Shown here: positions 25,361 through 33,916 of the stretch, in pieces
Layout: each line of letters begins with the position of its first letter
Numbering within the stretch: position 1 is the stretch's first letter
Source of the DNA: Acinetobacter sp. Ac_5812
GTDB taxonomy: Bacteria; Pseudomonadota; Gammaproteobacteria; Pseudomonadales; Moraxellaceae
Direction of reading: 5' to 3'
DNA length: 64,000 bases
NCBI RefSeq assembly: GCF_013072695.1
Contig: NZ_LXUK01000001.1
Location: 372,001-436,000, forward strand
Made by a program: the position numbers and the translations under genes
The notes under the pieces: model-generated
Databases searched by the model: none
What the model saw: the letters and a program-made list of their open reading frames with translations, nothing else
Told to the model about the DNA's origin: nothing

Positions 25361-25828
25361 ATGCTAAATACCTCTTTTCTTCGCGCTTGCGTTTTCTTAC
25401 TTGGGTTCAATACGCCTTTGGCGATTCACGCTGCACCGACTGACCCACTGATTGGGACGTGGAAAGTCGTCGATGAGCGTACGGGCTCGTACCTGTCTGA
25501 TATCGTGATCCGCAAACATTCTGCAACCGAACAATACAGTGCGGTGATTGTCAAAATGTATCCTTCTGCCAAGGAGGTTGCACTCACTGTATGTACAGCA
25601 TGTACTGGTGCTTTAAAAAACCAGCAGATTATCGGCATGGAAGTGCTAACTGGTCTAAAAATGTTGAGTCAAAATGAGGAATTTGGACAAGGCGTTTGGC
25701 TCAATCCTTATGATGGCCACAAATACAACCTGAATGCACGTTTAAGTAAAACAGGCAAAATGCTAAGTATCAATGCGAAAAACCCAAGCAATAATAGTTT
25801 CCGTAATATGACCTGGATTCGACTTTAA
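25361..25828 (+). CDS. DUF2147 family secreted protein
   Basis: A 155-residue protein with a signal peptide ending IHA-AP near residue 25. The mature part has the DUF2147 pattern: DPLIGTWKVVDERTG, C-x-x-C followed by G (CTACTG), NQQIIGMEVLTGL, and GVWLNPYDGHKYN. It probably folds as a small beta-barrel in the periplasm. Members are common in Acinetobacter and other Proteobacteria; the role is not established. It stands alone with a strong terminator. Confidence 0.88.
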   Translation: MLNTSFLRACVFLLGFNTPLAIHAAPTDPLIGTWKVVDERTGSYLSDIVIRKHSATEQYSAVIVKMYPSAKEVALTVCTACTGALKNQQIIGMEVLTGLKMLSQNEEFGQGVWLNPYDGHKYNLNARLSKTGKMLSINAKNPSNNSFRNMTWIRL

Positions 25829-25868
25829 TGATTTAAATTTAGCCACACTAATAATTTATATTTCACAT

Positions 25869-25900
25869 AAAAAAGAGTGCATTTTTATGCACTCTTTTTT
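25869..25900. terminator. Bidirectional terminator after DUF2147 gene
   Basis: AAAAGAGTGCAT and ATGCACTCTTTT form a long stem with a short T-rich loop, flanked by A and T runs. It lies between the convergent DUF2147 and PACE genes. Confidence 0.85.
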
Positions 25901-25925
25901 ATGAATTTAACCATAAAACTGTCAA

Positions 25926-26378
25926 TTAAGAGCTGGTTTTGGCATTCAGCGCGGCTGGCTCAAGCAAATGGCTGGGTAAACCAAAAATATGATCAAAAAA
26001 GTAATTATAAACAAAGGTATAACATGGGATCAGCACCATCAAACTAAAATCGAGCAAGAACGCTTTGACTAAACTAATCTGCATCCACCACGCAATCAAT
26101 GGAATCAAAATCATCACCAAGACAATTTGAAAGCCAATCGCATGTGCCACACGTCTGAGTACCGTACGTTTTTTTGATGTTTGCTTCTTTTCCCACATCT
26201 CAAATACATAGTTATAAAAGAAATTGACCGTCACTGCGATCACAGCAATCAAGATCGACAAAGGTCCTGTATGGCTGATCGTCGTGCCCGAAAGCACTGC
26301 CAGCACCATTGCACAGATAAAAAAGCTCAAAACTTCATAGAAAAATACGTAAGTGACTCTTCTCTTGGTTCCTTGCAT
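25926..26378 (-). CDS. PACE family efflux transporter (AceI-like)
   Basis: A 150-residue protein of four membrane helices arranged as two similar halves. Each half opens with a basic RR segment (MQGTKRRVTYVFFYE and KKRTVLRRVAHAIGFQ). The first helix ends near glutamate in FYEVLSFF, the position of the conserved PACE acidic residue. The motif NFFYNYVFEMWE is typical of the first half. ATG 26378 is chosen because AAGG lies seven bases upstream; a GTG six bases earlier is less likely. AceI-type pumps export biocides such as chlorhexidine. A LysR gene is divergent. Confidence 0.9.
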   Translation of the reverse strand: MQGTKRRVTYVFFYEVLSFFICAMVLAVLSGTTISHTGPLSILIAVIAVTVNFFYNYVFEMWEKKQTSKKRTVLRRVAHAIGFQIVLVMILIPLIAWWMQISLVKAFLLDFSLMVLIPCYTFVYNYFFDHIFGLPSHLLEPAALNAKTSS

Positions 26379-26472
26379 GACCACACCTTAAAATCAATAA
26401 TGAGTGGATTTTACGCTTTAATTTTGATAAAAAAAGTTAATCGTTATCAGTACAACTGACAAGGAAATTACC

Positions 26473-27366
26473 ATGAAACTCAGTCGCGAGCAGCTTGAAC
26501 TGATTCTTGAAATTATTGATCGTGGTAATTTTTCCGCTGCGGCACGTGCCTTAAATCGTGTTCCTTCAGCGGTCAGCATGGCGATTGCCAATCTCGAAGC
26601 AGAGCTGAATTTAAAATTATTTGAACGCAGTAAAAATCACCTTGCCCCCACCGAAGTCGCGCTTTCAATCGAACCGCATGCCCGACTAATTCTGACCAAA
26701 TTAGGTCAGCTCGACCTACATCTGACTGAACTTTCAACGGGATTAGAAACCAGTCTCTGCATTGGCATTGCAGCAGATGTGAATCAAAAATTTTTATTGG
26801 CAGGGATTGAACAGCTAATTCAACGCTATCCCTTGTTAAATATTGAAATGGTCAGTGCACCACAACAAGAGCTCAAAACACGGCTACACAATAATGAGAT
26901 CGATCTCTATATCGCTTATAGCTCATCACAACTCGACAACAATGAACGTTTCCGCTTACTGGGCATGGAACAATTTGTTGCGGCAGTTTCCCCCAAAGAT
27001 GCGCAACAACTCAAAGCGCAGAATAAAAATGAGCTCACCATGCTGTCTGAACTCAGACAGATTATTGTTGCCAGCAAGCATTATCCATTACCTGACAGTC
27101 GGGTTTTGGTCTCCGATTCTTATTGGTACAGCGATAATTTATCCATGGCCATTGATATGGTGGAACAAGGTCTCGGTTGGGGTAATTTTCCGCTTTCCGT
27201 GGTGCAAGCACATTTTGCCAAACAACGTCTGGTTCGCCTAGCCTTTCTCGATACCACCAATGGACTGGATATGCCGATTCATGCGATTTGGCCAGCTTAT
27301 AAACCACTGAGCAAATCCATGCAGCTCTTGATTGAACTGTGGGAAAGCCAAATCCATCGCGCATAA
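26473..27366 (+). CDS. LysR family regulator, divergent to PACE pump
   Basis: A 297-residue LysR protein. Its N-terminal winged helix (1-65) includes LELILEIIDRGNFSAAARALNRVPSAVSMAIANLEAE-type sequence, followed by an effector-binding domain of about 200 residues. It is 94 bases from, and divergent to, the PACE transporter. That is the arrangement of aceR and aceI in A. baumannii, where the LysR protein activates the pump. Function as the pump's activator is therefore inferred, not shown. Confidence 0.9.
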   Translation: MKLSREQLELILEIIDRGNFSAAARALNRVPSAVSMAIANLEAELNLKLFERSKNHLAPTEVALSIEPHARLILTKLGQLDLHLTELSTGLETSLCIGIAADVNQKFLLAGIEQLIQRYPLLNIEMVSAPQQELKTRLHNNEIDLYIAYSSSQLDNNERFRLLGMEQFVAAVSPKDAQQLKAQNKNELTMLSELRQIIVASKHYPLPDSRVLVSDSYWYSDNLSMAIDMVEQGLGWGNFPLSVVQAHFAKQRLVRLAFLDTTNGLDMPIHAIWPAYKPLSKSMQLLIELWESQIHRA

Positions 27367-27396
27367 AAAAAGCCCGACATCCAAGTCGGGCTTTTT
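27365..27396 (+). terminator. Terminator of LysR gene (start of direct repeat copy A)
   Basis: AGCCCGAC and GTCGGGCT with a six-base loop, A-run before and T-run after. It begins at the LysR stop codon. The same terminator recurs at 28787-28817 with one loop change. Confidence 0.85.
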
Positions 27397-27542
27397 CGTA
27401 TTCCTTTCACTAGATACAACTCCTGTCATATCTCACATCCTGATGCGCAAACTTATCATTCTTGTTTTATGTTTTGGAACTTCCTGTTCCTGATGAGTTC
27501 ATATTAGGCAATTCAACTGAGGCTGAAAATGGGACATTGCCC
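27366..27542. repeat. Direct repeat, copy A
   Basis: About 177 bases from the terminator through GGACATTGCCC recur at 28787-28963 with about five substitutions. Weaker similarity continues to about 27570. Inside, GGAAC-TTCCT-GTTCC forms a small hairpin whose stem is kept in copy B while the loop differs. No convincing reading frame is shared by both copies. Confidence 0.9.
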
Positions 27543-27631
27543 CTAATCGCTGTAAGAAAAAGCGTACACTGCCGAGCTTTCTCACCCTTTAAAAAGTCAG
27601 TAAATATATGGAACGGAACACGGAGAACGTA

Positions 27632-27757
27632 TCAATCTCCTAATAAATCAATCGACTGCCCTTTCGTCATCACACCCATATACTGATCATAGCTTTGTGC
27701 CAGTAGACAAATCACTACAGCAGCAATTAAAGTCAAAATCTTATTTCTCATTGTCAT
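27632..27757 (-). CDS. Small membrane protein, 41 residues
   Basis: A short minus-strand frame, ATG 27757 to TGA at 27632. It encodes MTMRNKILTLIAAVVICLLA followed by a polar tail ending SIDLLGD. It would form one membrane helix with a positive N-terminus. CAGGT lies about ten bases upstream of the first ATG; a second ATG two codons in is also possible. It is divergent to the LysR gene at 27854 and sits between the two repeat copies. A real gene is plausible from composition but unsupported by homology here. Confidence 0.45.
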   Translation of the reverse strand: MTMRNKILTLIAAVVICLLAQSYDQYMGVMTKGQSIDLLGD

Positions 27758-27853
27758 CGTCAGCGACCTGAATCAAGGATCTATAAAAAAGGTATAAGAT
27801 TTCTTCCATCTAATCTAATATAGAAAAAACAAGCACTGATCTAATTTTGAGAT

Positions 27854-28759
27854 ATGTGGACCTTCAAACAATTTAATTATCTAATCACGATTGTTGAAAC
27901 TGGGGGCTTTATTGCTGCCTCGGAGAAGCTGTTTATTGCTCAATCGGCCCTAAGCAGACAAATCAAAAATTTAGAAGAAGAAATCGGTTTTGAAATTTTT
28001 GATCGATCCGAGAAAAAAATTAGACTCACACCTGCAGGTGAAGCACTGTATAAAAGTCTAAAAACCAATATTGATCATTTAAAAAGTTCCATTGTCAGCG
28101 CCCAAAGTATCAGTCGGGGTGAAGGTCGAATCATTAAAATTGCCCATTCCAGTAGTATCGTATTAGATCAAAACAAGCTGGAAATCTTTGAACAGCTCTG
28201 TGATACCTATCATATTGATATCGAAATGAATACTTTATCCTCTGAGTTACAACTCGAATATTTATTGAATGGGACGATTGATCTGGGTTTTATCCGCCCC
28301 CCGATTTATCATAATTTGAATGATGTCAATTCGATCAGTTTATATACCGCTCCTTTATACGTCGCTGCACATATTTCAGATCCATTTTTAAGTGAAAAAG
28401 AAAGTATCTCGATCCGTGAATTGGCACCCTTGGATTTTGTTTCTGTGCCACATAAAGCCCGTGGTGGCTTGAGCTATTTGGCCGCCAATTTATGTTTGGT
28501 CAATGGCTTTAATCCGAAAAGAACTCGAATTTACTCAAGAAAAAGATCGCAATTGGAACTGGTCGCCAATGGTTTTGGTATTTGTATTGTGCCAGAAGAA
28601 TTTAAAGTGATTCTCCCCAGCAACGTTAGACTGATTCCGATTCAGGACGAGAATACCCTCAGTGAAGTGAAACTCATCTGGAAAAAGGATGAAGACTCGA
28701 TCATTGACCGTTGTGCAGCCTCGATTCATGCCTATTACAGTGCCAAGCAAATGGACTAA
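27854..28759 (+). CDS. LysR family regulator between direct repeats
   Basis: A 301-residue LysR protein of the CynR/BenM-like type. The helix-turn-helix spans FKQFNYLITIVETGGFIAASE and IAQSALSRQIKNLEEEIG (residues about 3-50), followed by an effector domain with DLGFIRPP and GLSYLAANL. No neighbouring operon is obvious; a 41-residue frame is divergent upstream. The gene is bracketed by two near-identical intergenic repeats, so it may have been inserted or duplicated as a unit. The target is unknown. Confidence 0.88.
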   Translation: MWTFKQFNYLITIVETGGFIAASEKLFIAQSALSRQIKNLEEEIGFEIFDRSEKKIRLTPAGEALYKSLKTNIDHLKSSIVSAQSISRGEGRIIKIAHSSSIVLDQNKLEIFEQLCDTYHIDIEMNTLSSELQLEYLLNGTIDLGFIRPPIYHNLNDVNSISLYTAPLYVAAHISDPFLSEKESISIRELAPLDFVSVPHKARGGLSYLAANLCLVNGFNPKRTRIYSRKRSQLELVANGFGICIVPEEFKVILPSNVRLIPIQDENTLSEVKLIWKKDEDSIIDRCAASIHAYYSAKQMD

Positions 28760-28786
28760 ACAACTAACGGTGTTTCAGCTCAAATG

Positions 28787-28817
28787 AAAAAAGCCCGACA
28801 TCCGAGTCGGGCTTTTT
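28787..28817 (+). terminator. Terminator after second LysR gene (start of repeat copy B)
   Basis: AGCCCGAC and GTCGGGCT with a six-base loop and T-run. Identical to the terminator at 27365 except for one loop base. Confidence 0.8.
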
Positions 28818-28963
28818 CGTATTCCTTTCACTAGATACAACTCCTGTCATATCTCACATCCTGATGCGCAAACTTATCATTTTTGTTTTATGTTTTGGAA
28901 CGTCCTGTTCCTGATGAGTTCATATTAGGCAATTCAACTTAGGCTGAAAATCGGACATTGCCC
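28787..28963. repeat. Direct repeat, copy B
   Basis: This matches copy A at 27366-27542 almost base for base, with weaker similarity to about 28990. It lies between the LysR stop at 28759 and the phzF-like gene ending at 29009. A minus-strand frame that is open in copy A has a TAA stop here, which argues against coding. Confidence 0.9.
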
Positions 28964-29008
28964 TGAATTAGTGTAAGCAAAAACGTACATGGTTTTTTAG
29001 TTCATCAA

Positions 29009-29818
29009 TTAAATGAAAATTTCACCTTCTAGATATAAGCGACATTCGCCTGAAATTTCAATTCGGTCATTTTCAAGTAACTTGCAATACAGTACGCCCC
29101 CTCGTTTTGAAGCTTGATAAGCAACAATATTTTCTTTGTTGATGAATGGCTGCCAAAGCGGTATCAGTGACGTATGTAATGAACCCGTGACAGGATCTTC
29201 ATCAATTCCCATTGAGGGCGTAAAGTAACGGGAGACAAGGTCAAACTGAGCAAAGCCTTCATCTATAGCATCATTTAATGTGGTAATCGCGACACGTCGC
29301 CCACCAAGTTTTTTTATCAGATCAAAATTCGGCTGTTCATTTAAAACGGTTTGGGTATTTGGATAGATCACGATATAGGCCTGTGGATTGATATACACTT
29401 CAGTGATTTCTTGAGACAGGCTGTCTTTTAAGGCTTGGGGAATCACCTCTAATCGATGAGGAATCTGTACAGGAAAATTCATTTTGATTCGGCCCTTTTC
29501 ACTGCGAGTAATAAAAAACTCGCCCAAGTTCGCCACATGAAAAACTAACGATTCAATTTCAGGTTGATTTTTAAAAATAATAAAACTGGTCGCTAGCGTG
29601 CCATAACCACAAAACTGCACTTCTTTGACGGGTGAAAACCACTTAATTTCATAATTTTGATCATCAATTTTTCTGGCAAAACTGGTCTCTGACAAATTGT
29701 TTTCTAATGCAATGTTTTGCATTACATGCTGATCTAACCACTGTTCTAATAACACAACCGCAGCAGGGTTTCCTTTAAATACTTGATCACTAAATGCATC
29801 GACTTGGTAAATTTTCAT
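29009..29818 (-). CDS. PhzF family isomerase-like protein
   Basis: A 269-residue PhzF/YddE-type protein with two similar alpha-beta halves. Visible motifs are VDAFSDQVFKGNPAAVV near the N-terminus, NNLSETSFA with the catalytic glutamate, FCGYGTLATSF, and the second-half DEDPVTGSLHTSL. The ATG 29818 is preferred over an in-frame TTG five codons earlier because the family motif MKIYQVDAF starts there. The substrate is unknown; most members are not phenazine enzymes. It is divergent to the LysE exporter at 30019. Confidence 0.92.
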   Translation of the reverse strand: MKIYQVDAFSDQVFKGNPAAVVLLEQWLDQHVMQNIALENNLSETSFARKIDDQNYEIKWFSPVKEVQFCGYGTLATSFIIFKNQPEIESLVFHVANLGEFFITRSEKGRIKMNFPVQIPHRLEVIPQALKDSLSQEITEVYINPQAYIVIYPNTQTVLNEQPNFDLIKKLGGRRVAITTLNDAIDEGFAQFDLVSRYFTPSMGIDEDPVTGSLHTSLIPLWQPFINKENIVAYQASKRGGVLYCKLLENDRIEISGECRLYLEGEIFI

Positions 29819-30018
29819 GATTTCTAGCAGCAATAATTTTTAGATAAGATACTCAACTCATGCATCCAATAATGTTTGTTTTTGATGAATAAAATGCGTT
29901 ACTGTTTCACTTTAAACCCTCAAAAAATCAAAATCTAATTTTGATAAAACCAGACTAATCTTATTTAAACCAAACGGTATCATCTCATTTTAAGCTTTAA
30001 TTAAAAAAGATATCAGTA

Positions 30019-30624
30019 ATGTCTCTTTCTATACTTATCAGTATGTTTGTTTTCTCATTCACCATGTCCATTTCACCTGGACCAATTAACATTACCATTC
30101 TTTCATCCAGCTTAATGTATGGATTTAGAAAAACACTGCCCTTTATCTCAGGTGCAAGCATTGGCTTTAGTTTACTGCTTATATTTTTAGGTTTTGGGAT
30201 ATCTAAAACCATCATGCATTACCCTACATTTTTTATGATCATTGAGGTTTTAGGTAGCTTATTTATTTTCTATCTCGGTCAAAAAATTATCTTTTCAAAA
30301 GCAGAAGTTGAAATATTAAACAATATCGCTACTGCTAAATTTATGGATGGATTTCTCTTACAATGGCTCAATCCCAAAGCATGGATTGCCTGCCTCTCTG
30401 GTATCTCATTATTTTCCTCCCCTGTGAGTTATCATCCCTTGATTTTGTTTATTCTGATCTATTTCTTTACTTGCTATATCTGTTTAATCCTTTGGGGCAT
30501 TTCGGGGCATCATCTCGCCAAAATATTAACCAACTCACACCAGCTCAAAATCCTGAATATTTTAATGGGTGGGTCTTTAATCATTCTATCAATCTACATG
30601 CTCATCAAACTCTTTTGGCATTAA
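30019..30624 (+). CDS. LysE/RhtB family amino acid exporter
   Basis: A 201-residue protein of about six membrane helices. It has the LysE signature SISPGPINITI in the first helix and LQWLNPKAWIACL at the fourth, both typical of amino acid exporters. The length is normal. Its last 20 bases overlap the end of the convergent LysR gene at 30605. The exported compound is unknown. Control by the convergent or nearby LysR is possible but not shown. Confidence 0.9.
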   Translation: MSLSILISMFVFSFTMSISPGPINITILSSSLMYGFRKTLPFISGASIGFSLLLIFLGFGISKTIMHYPTFFMIIEVLGSLFIFYLGQKIIFSKAEVEILNNIATAKFMDGFLLQWLNPKAWIACLSGISLFSSPVSYHPLILFILIYFFTCYICLILWGISGHHLAKILTNSHQLKILNILMGGSLIILSIYMLIKLFWH

Positions 30625-31501
30625 ATGATTGATAAATTCGCTCAAGCAAGGCATAGGCAATCCCATTCATTGGAATATTAGCAGGCCAAACTGCATAAAC
30701 ACGCAATGGCTCTAGTATCCAAGCGGGTAAAACTTTCACGACTTTTCCCTGTTCAAGATCGGCTTGGATTAAATCATCAGGAGGTGCTGCCAGCCCTGCA
30801 TTTAATTTTACCAGTTCATATGAGGCTTCAACATTATTCACATAAATATAAGGCTGATATGAAATTTCTATTTCTTCTCCTGTATGTTGATGCCGCAATA
30901 TTCTCTTATTTTTTCTCATACTTAAACCAATCCATTTCATCTGAATCAGATCTTTAGGATGGGTAATAACGTGCTGCTGATTTAAAAACTCAGGGGTTGC
31001 AACGATACTTCGGGCTAAAGGAAATAGATAGCGAGCTTTAAATGAACTATCTGGAAGCTCGCCAATTCGAACAGCAATATCCACATTCTCAGCGATCAAA
31101 TCTGTCCGGCTATCATCACAAGTAATATGTACAGTTAAGTCCTGATACACCTCACAAAATGTTGTGATACATTGCATTAACTCACTATGGATAAAAACCG
31201 CAGGAATAGAAATATGCAATTGTGTCTTTCTCAGAATAGAACGTTGCTTAAAATCTGAAATACCTGATTCATAGGTTGCCAACATAACTTGGGCGGTATC
31301 TAAAAGTTTTTGCCCATCGTGAGTTAAGGTCATTTTCCGCGTATTTCGATAAAATAAGGCACACTCTAAATTCTTTTCCAATTTGGCCAAATGCAGACTA
31401 ACCGTTGCGGTAGATAAGCCTAATGCTTTGGCCCCTTTTGAAATTGAACCAAACTCAGCAATTTTCGCAAAAATAATTAAATATCTGACATCTTCAATCA
31501 T
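30605..31501 (-). CDS. LysR family regulator
   Basis: A 298-residue LysR protein of the AaeR/DsdC-like large group. The helix-turn-helix spans YLIIFAKIAEFGSISKGAKALGLS and TATVSLHLAKLEKNL. It is followed by the effector domain with DIAVRIGELPDSSFKARYL, a pattern typical of the CrgA/YafC-like subgroup. ATG 31501 is taken instead of a TTG three codons upstream. The 3' end overlaps the LysE exporter gene tail to tail by 20 bases. Confidence 0.9.
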   Translation of the reverse strand: MIEDVRYLIIFAKIAEFGSISKGAKALGLSTATVSLHLAKLEKNLECALFYRNTRKMTLTHDGQKLLDTAQVMLATYESGISDFKQRSILRKTQLHISIPAVFIHSELMQCITTFCEVYQDLTVHITCDDSRTDLIAENVDIAVRIGELPDSSFKARYLFPLARSIVATPEFLNQQHVITHPKDLIQMKWIGLSMRKNKRILRHQHTGEEIEISYQPYIYVNNVEASYELVKLNAGLAAPPDDLIQADLEQGKVVKVLPAWILEPLRVYAVWPANIPMNGIAYALLERIYQSFNAKRV

Positions 31502-31544
31502 ACGTTTCAATCTACAACAGATAAATGCATAAACAGGAGCAAAA

Positions 31545-31745
31545 TTAATCAGATATCGTCATGTTTCTTTTATAACACATATAAAAATTGAAACTGGATA
31601 ATGCTGCTGAAAAAATACAATACAGTATAAAAACCTTCATATTGATCAGTGGTCGATCCAGAAAGTAATTACTGAATATGGTTGCAAAAGTTAAAATTCC
31701 TAAAAATTCAAAAAATGAAAATTGTGGTATTAAAAATTTCATCAT
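31545..31745 (-). CDS. Small hydrophobic protein, 66 residues
   Basis: A 66-residue frame with two hydrophobic stretches (FEFLGILTFATIFSNYF and VFILYCIFSAALSSFNFY) and a basic C-terminal tail, so probably a two-helix inner-membrane protein. AAAGG lies six bases before the first ATG, a good ribosome site, which supports a real gene. It follows psd upstream on the same strand after about 113 bases and a terminator. No family is recognised. Confidence 0.5.
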   Translation of the reverse strand: MMKFLIPQFSFFEFLGILTFATIFSNYFLDRPLINMKVFILYCIFSAALSSFNFYMCYKRNMTISD

Positions 31746-31817
31746 TATTTGCCTTTATTTTAAATTATCTGAGATTATTTCAAGTACTACAAAATATATA
31801 AGACTTAAACTATAAAT

Positions 31818-31843
31818 AAAAAGCCCCAATTTTGGAGCTTTTT
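31818..31843 (-). terminator. Terminator of the psd unit
   Basis: AAAAAGC-C-CCAA and TTGG-A-GCTTTTT pair with one mismatch, located 16 bases after the psd stop on the minus strand. Confidence 0.65.
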
Positions 31844-31858
31844 AAAATCATATCTAAA

Positions 31859-32710
31859 CTAAACCGAATGACCTAAACGCTCACCCATCACCACTGTCGA
31901 ATTGGCTTTAAACTGTTCTTCCCAAACCATTTTATCTTTTTCAAATAAAACCACAGCAGTTGAACCTAGGTAGAAGCGACCTAGCTCTGCACCTTTATCC
32001 AATTTCATTTGATGATGTTGCAATTCAACTTTGCCAGATGGTTTTACTTTGCCTGTGGCAACTGTTTCAATCCCAGCTACAATCATGGCGCCAACCAAAA
32101 CCACCGCCATACGACCCAGCTCGGTATCAAATAAACACACCATACGTTCATTACGTGCAAACAAGCCCGGTACGTTTTCAGCCGTGGTTTGGTTAACTGA
32201 GAACAACTCACCCGGAATATACAAGGTTTCCGTCAATGTGCCCGCCAAAGGCATATGGACGCGATGATAATCTTTTGGCGATAAATACACGGTCGCAAAC
32301 TGACCCTCTTGGAAGGGTTTAGCCAGTTGTGGATCGCCAATCAATTTCTCAACAGAAAAGCTTTGACCTTTGGCTTGAAAAATATCACCCGCTTCAATTT
32401 TACCGAGCTGTGAAATCGCACCATCCGCAGGACAAACAATGCTATCCGCTTGTTCATCAATGCCACGGACACCTTCTTTTAACGCACGGGTAAAAAATTC
32501 ATTAAATGACTTATATTGCAGTGCATTGCTTTGCGCCGCAATGCTCATATCAATACCGTATTTTGCTTTGAATGCCTGAATCACAGCAGTTTTTACCAAG
32601 ACATTTTCACTTGCGGCAACCTTACCAACCACACGACTCAGTTGATGTTGTGGCACAAGATTCTGTGCTTTGATAAAGAGTTGTTTTTTTAAATCTGCTG
32701 AAAAACTCAA
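31859..32710 (-). CDS. psd: Phosphatidylserine decarboxylase
   Basis: A 283-residue proenzyme that makes phosphatidylethanolamine at the inner membrane. The self-cleavage motif LGST (in [11 protein letters not shown], near residue 250) yields the serine that becomes the pyruvoyl group. Also visible are [25 protein letters not shown], and [11 protein letters not shown] with the catalytic His, as in the family. The length is typical. Its ATG overlaps the end of the sulfurtransferase gene by four bases, implying coupled translation. Confidence 0.96.
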   Translation of the reverse strand: MSFSADLKKQLFIKAQNLVPQHQLSRVVGKVAASENVLVKTAVIQAFKAKYGIDMSIAAQSNALQYKSFNEFFTRALKEGVRGIDEQADSIVCPADGAISQLGKIEAGDIFQAKGQSFSVEKLIGDPQLAKPFQEGQFATVYLSPKDYHRVHMPLAGTLTETLYIPGELFSVNQTTAENVPGLFARNERMVCLFDTELGRMAVVLVGAMIVAGIETVATGKVKPSGKVELQHHQMKLDKGAELGRFYLGSTAVVLFEKDKMVWEEQFKANSTVVMGERLGHSV

Positions 32711-33555
32711 GACGGTGACTCCCCTGAAATAATAGGACTATCGAGGCGATTGCCCCATTCACTCCACGCACCATCGTAGGCTCTCACTTGCCAGTTGAGC
32801 AATCTTGCCAAAATATACGCCAAGCCAGAACGGTGATGAGACTGACAGTACACCACCACTGGTTGTTGTAAATTAAAGCCTAATTGTTCTAAACGTTGTT
32901 GTGTGCGTTCAAGCGGGTGTAATTTTAGATGATTTTCACGGTTTAGGGCAGTACTCCATTCAAAATGCAGTGCATTTGGGATGTGACCGCCGCGTCGCGC
33001 CGCGAGGCGTAAGCCCGTATATTCCTCGTTGCTACGACAGTCCCAGAGCTGAATATTGTCTTGTTCGACTTGTTGTAACAATTCATGATATTCAATCCGA
33101 TGCTGCTGTACCGTATCTAAATCAATCTGGAACAGATCAGCAACGGGTTGAACTGGATCGACTTCAGCGGTGGTCGGTAAACCTGCGCCCAACCAGCCGT
33201 GAATGCCGCCATTAATCAAACTGGTGCGGTTAAAACCCAAGCAATGTAAATTCCAGATTAAACGTCCAGCCCACGCCCCGCCTTCATCGTCATAAACCAC
33301 AACATGATGCTGAGGTGAAATATTTAACTTCTCAATTAAAGCCTGTAAGCCTGCTAAATCAGGCAATACCCCATTGGCTTGTTCTTGTTGTGCAACCAAG
33401 TATTTAGGCTGTAAATGAATTGCATGAGGAATATGCAATTGTTCATATACCGAAGCTCGGCTTAAATCGACAATACGAATCAACTCGCCGCCCAAATACG
33501 GCACCAGTTGTTCAGGCTCAATCAGTAAACCCAGTTTAAAATCTACGTCAGTCAT
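32707..33555 (-). CDS. Sulfurtransferase with two rhodanese domains
   Basis: A 282-residue protein of two rhodanese-like domains. The first is inactive-looking (about 15-135: [38 protein letters not shown]). The second is active (about 155-280: [13 protein letters not shown]) with the catalytic cysteine in [11 protein letters not shown]. This layout fits thiosulfate or mercaptopyruvate sulfurtransferase (SseA-like); the active loop CQSHHRS is closer to thiosulfate types, so no symbol is given. Coupled to psd. Confidence 0.9.
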   Translation of the reverse strand: MTDVDFKLGLLIEPEQLVPYLGGELIRIVDLSRASVYEQLHIPHAIHLQPKYLVAQQEQANGVLPDLAGLQALIEKLNISPQHHVVVYDDEGGAWAGRLIWNLHCLGFNRTSLINGGIHGWLGAGLPTTAEVDPVQPVADLFQIDLDTVQQHRIEYHELLQQVEQDNIQLWDCRSNEEYTGLRLAARRGGHIPNALHFEWSTALNRENHLKLHPLERTQQRLEQLGFNLQQPVVVYCQSHHRSGLAYILARLLNWQVRAYDGAWSEWGNRLDSPIISGESPS

Positions 33556-33916
33556 GGTTATGCTGTTTTATCATCCGCATTAGGGGTGATATTAACATAG
33601 CCGACTTTTTATCTTTGTCTGATTTTTTGCATTCATTTAGCAGAAAAGTAGATATAGAAAAAAGCCCAGTGATTATGGATTAAAAGTATAAAATTTGCTG
33701 ACAATTGCGAAAGTTAAACCATATAAACCTGTCGAGAAAATTTACTGGTGCGGAGGCGGCATGGACACCGCCCGTTGAACTGCGGCATCAAGGATGTGCC
33801 GTCAGTTCAACAAAAGATTTTTGTTACTTTTGATCTTTCAAAAGTAAAGAGTGCCTATATATCTCATAACGTTGAGCGATTCCACGGCCGTACCAGATTT
33901 GAGTGTGAAAGAATAG
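33556..33916. other. Intergenic region with structured repeat
   Basis: A 361-base gap between the sulfurtransferase start and the pncB stop. No supportable gene was found. A GC-richer stretch from about 33745 to 33850 holds two hairpins, listed separately. The remainder is AT-rich leader for the minus-strand sulfurtransferase gene, with no promoter clear enough to call. Confidence 0.6.
33774..33848. repeat. Structured intergenic repeat with two hairpins
   Basis: GTTGAACT-G-CGGCA (33774-33788) pairs with TGCCG-TC-AGTTCAAC (33797-33811). GTTACTTTTG (33823-33832) then pairs with CAAAAGTAA (33839-33847) across a six-base loop. The second hairpin closely resembles the one at 18315-18340, and both follow a larger inverted repeat. 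They appear to belong to one dispersed type. Confidence 0.65.

Noticed and set aside
27462..27686. 74-codon plus-strand frame starting inside repeat copy A
   Set aside because: No ribosome site, composition unlike a protein, and the matching part of copy B does not keep the frame.
27366..28990. Insertion sequence or composite transposon
   Set aside because: Direct repeats are present but there is no transposase, no terminal inverted repeat and no visible target duplication.
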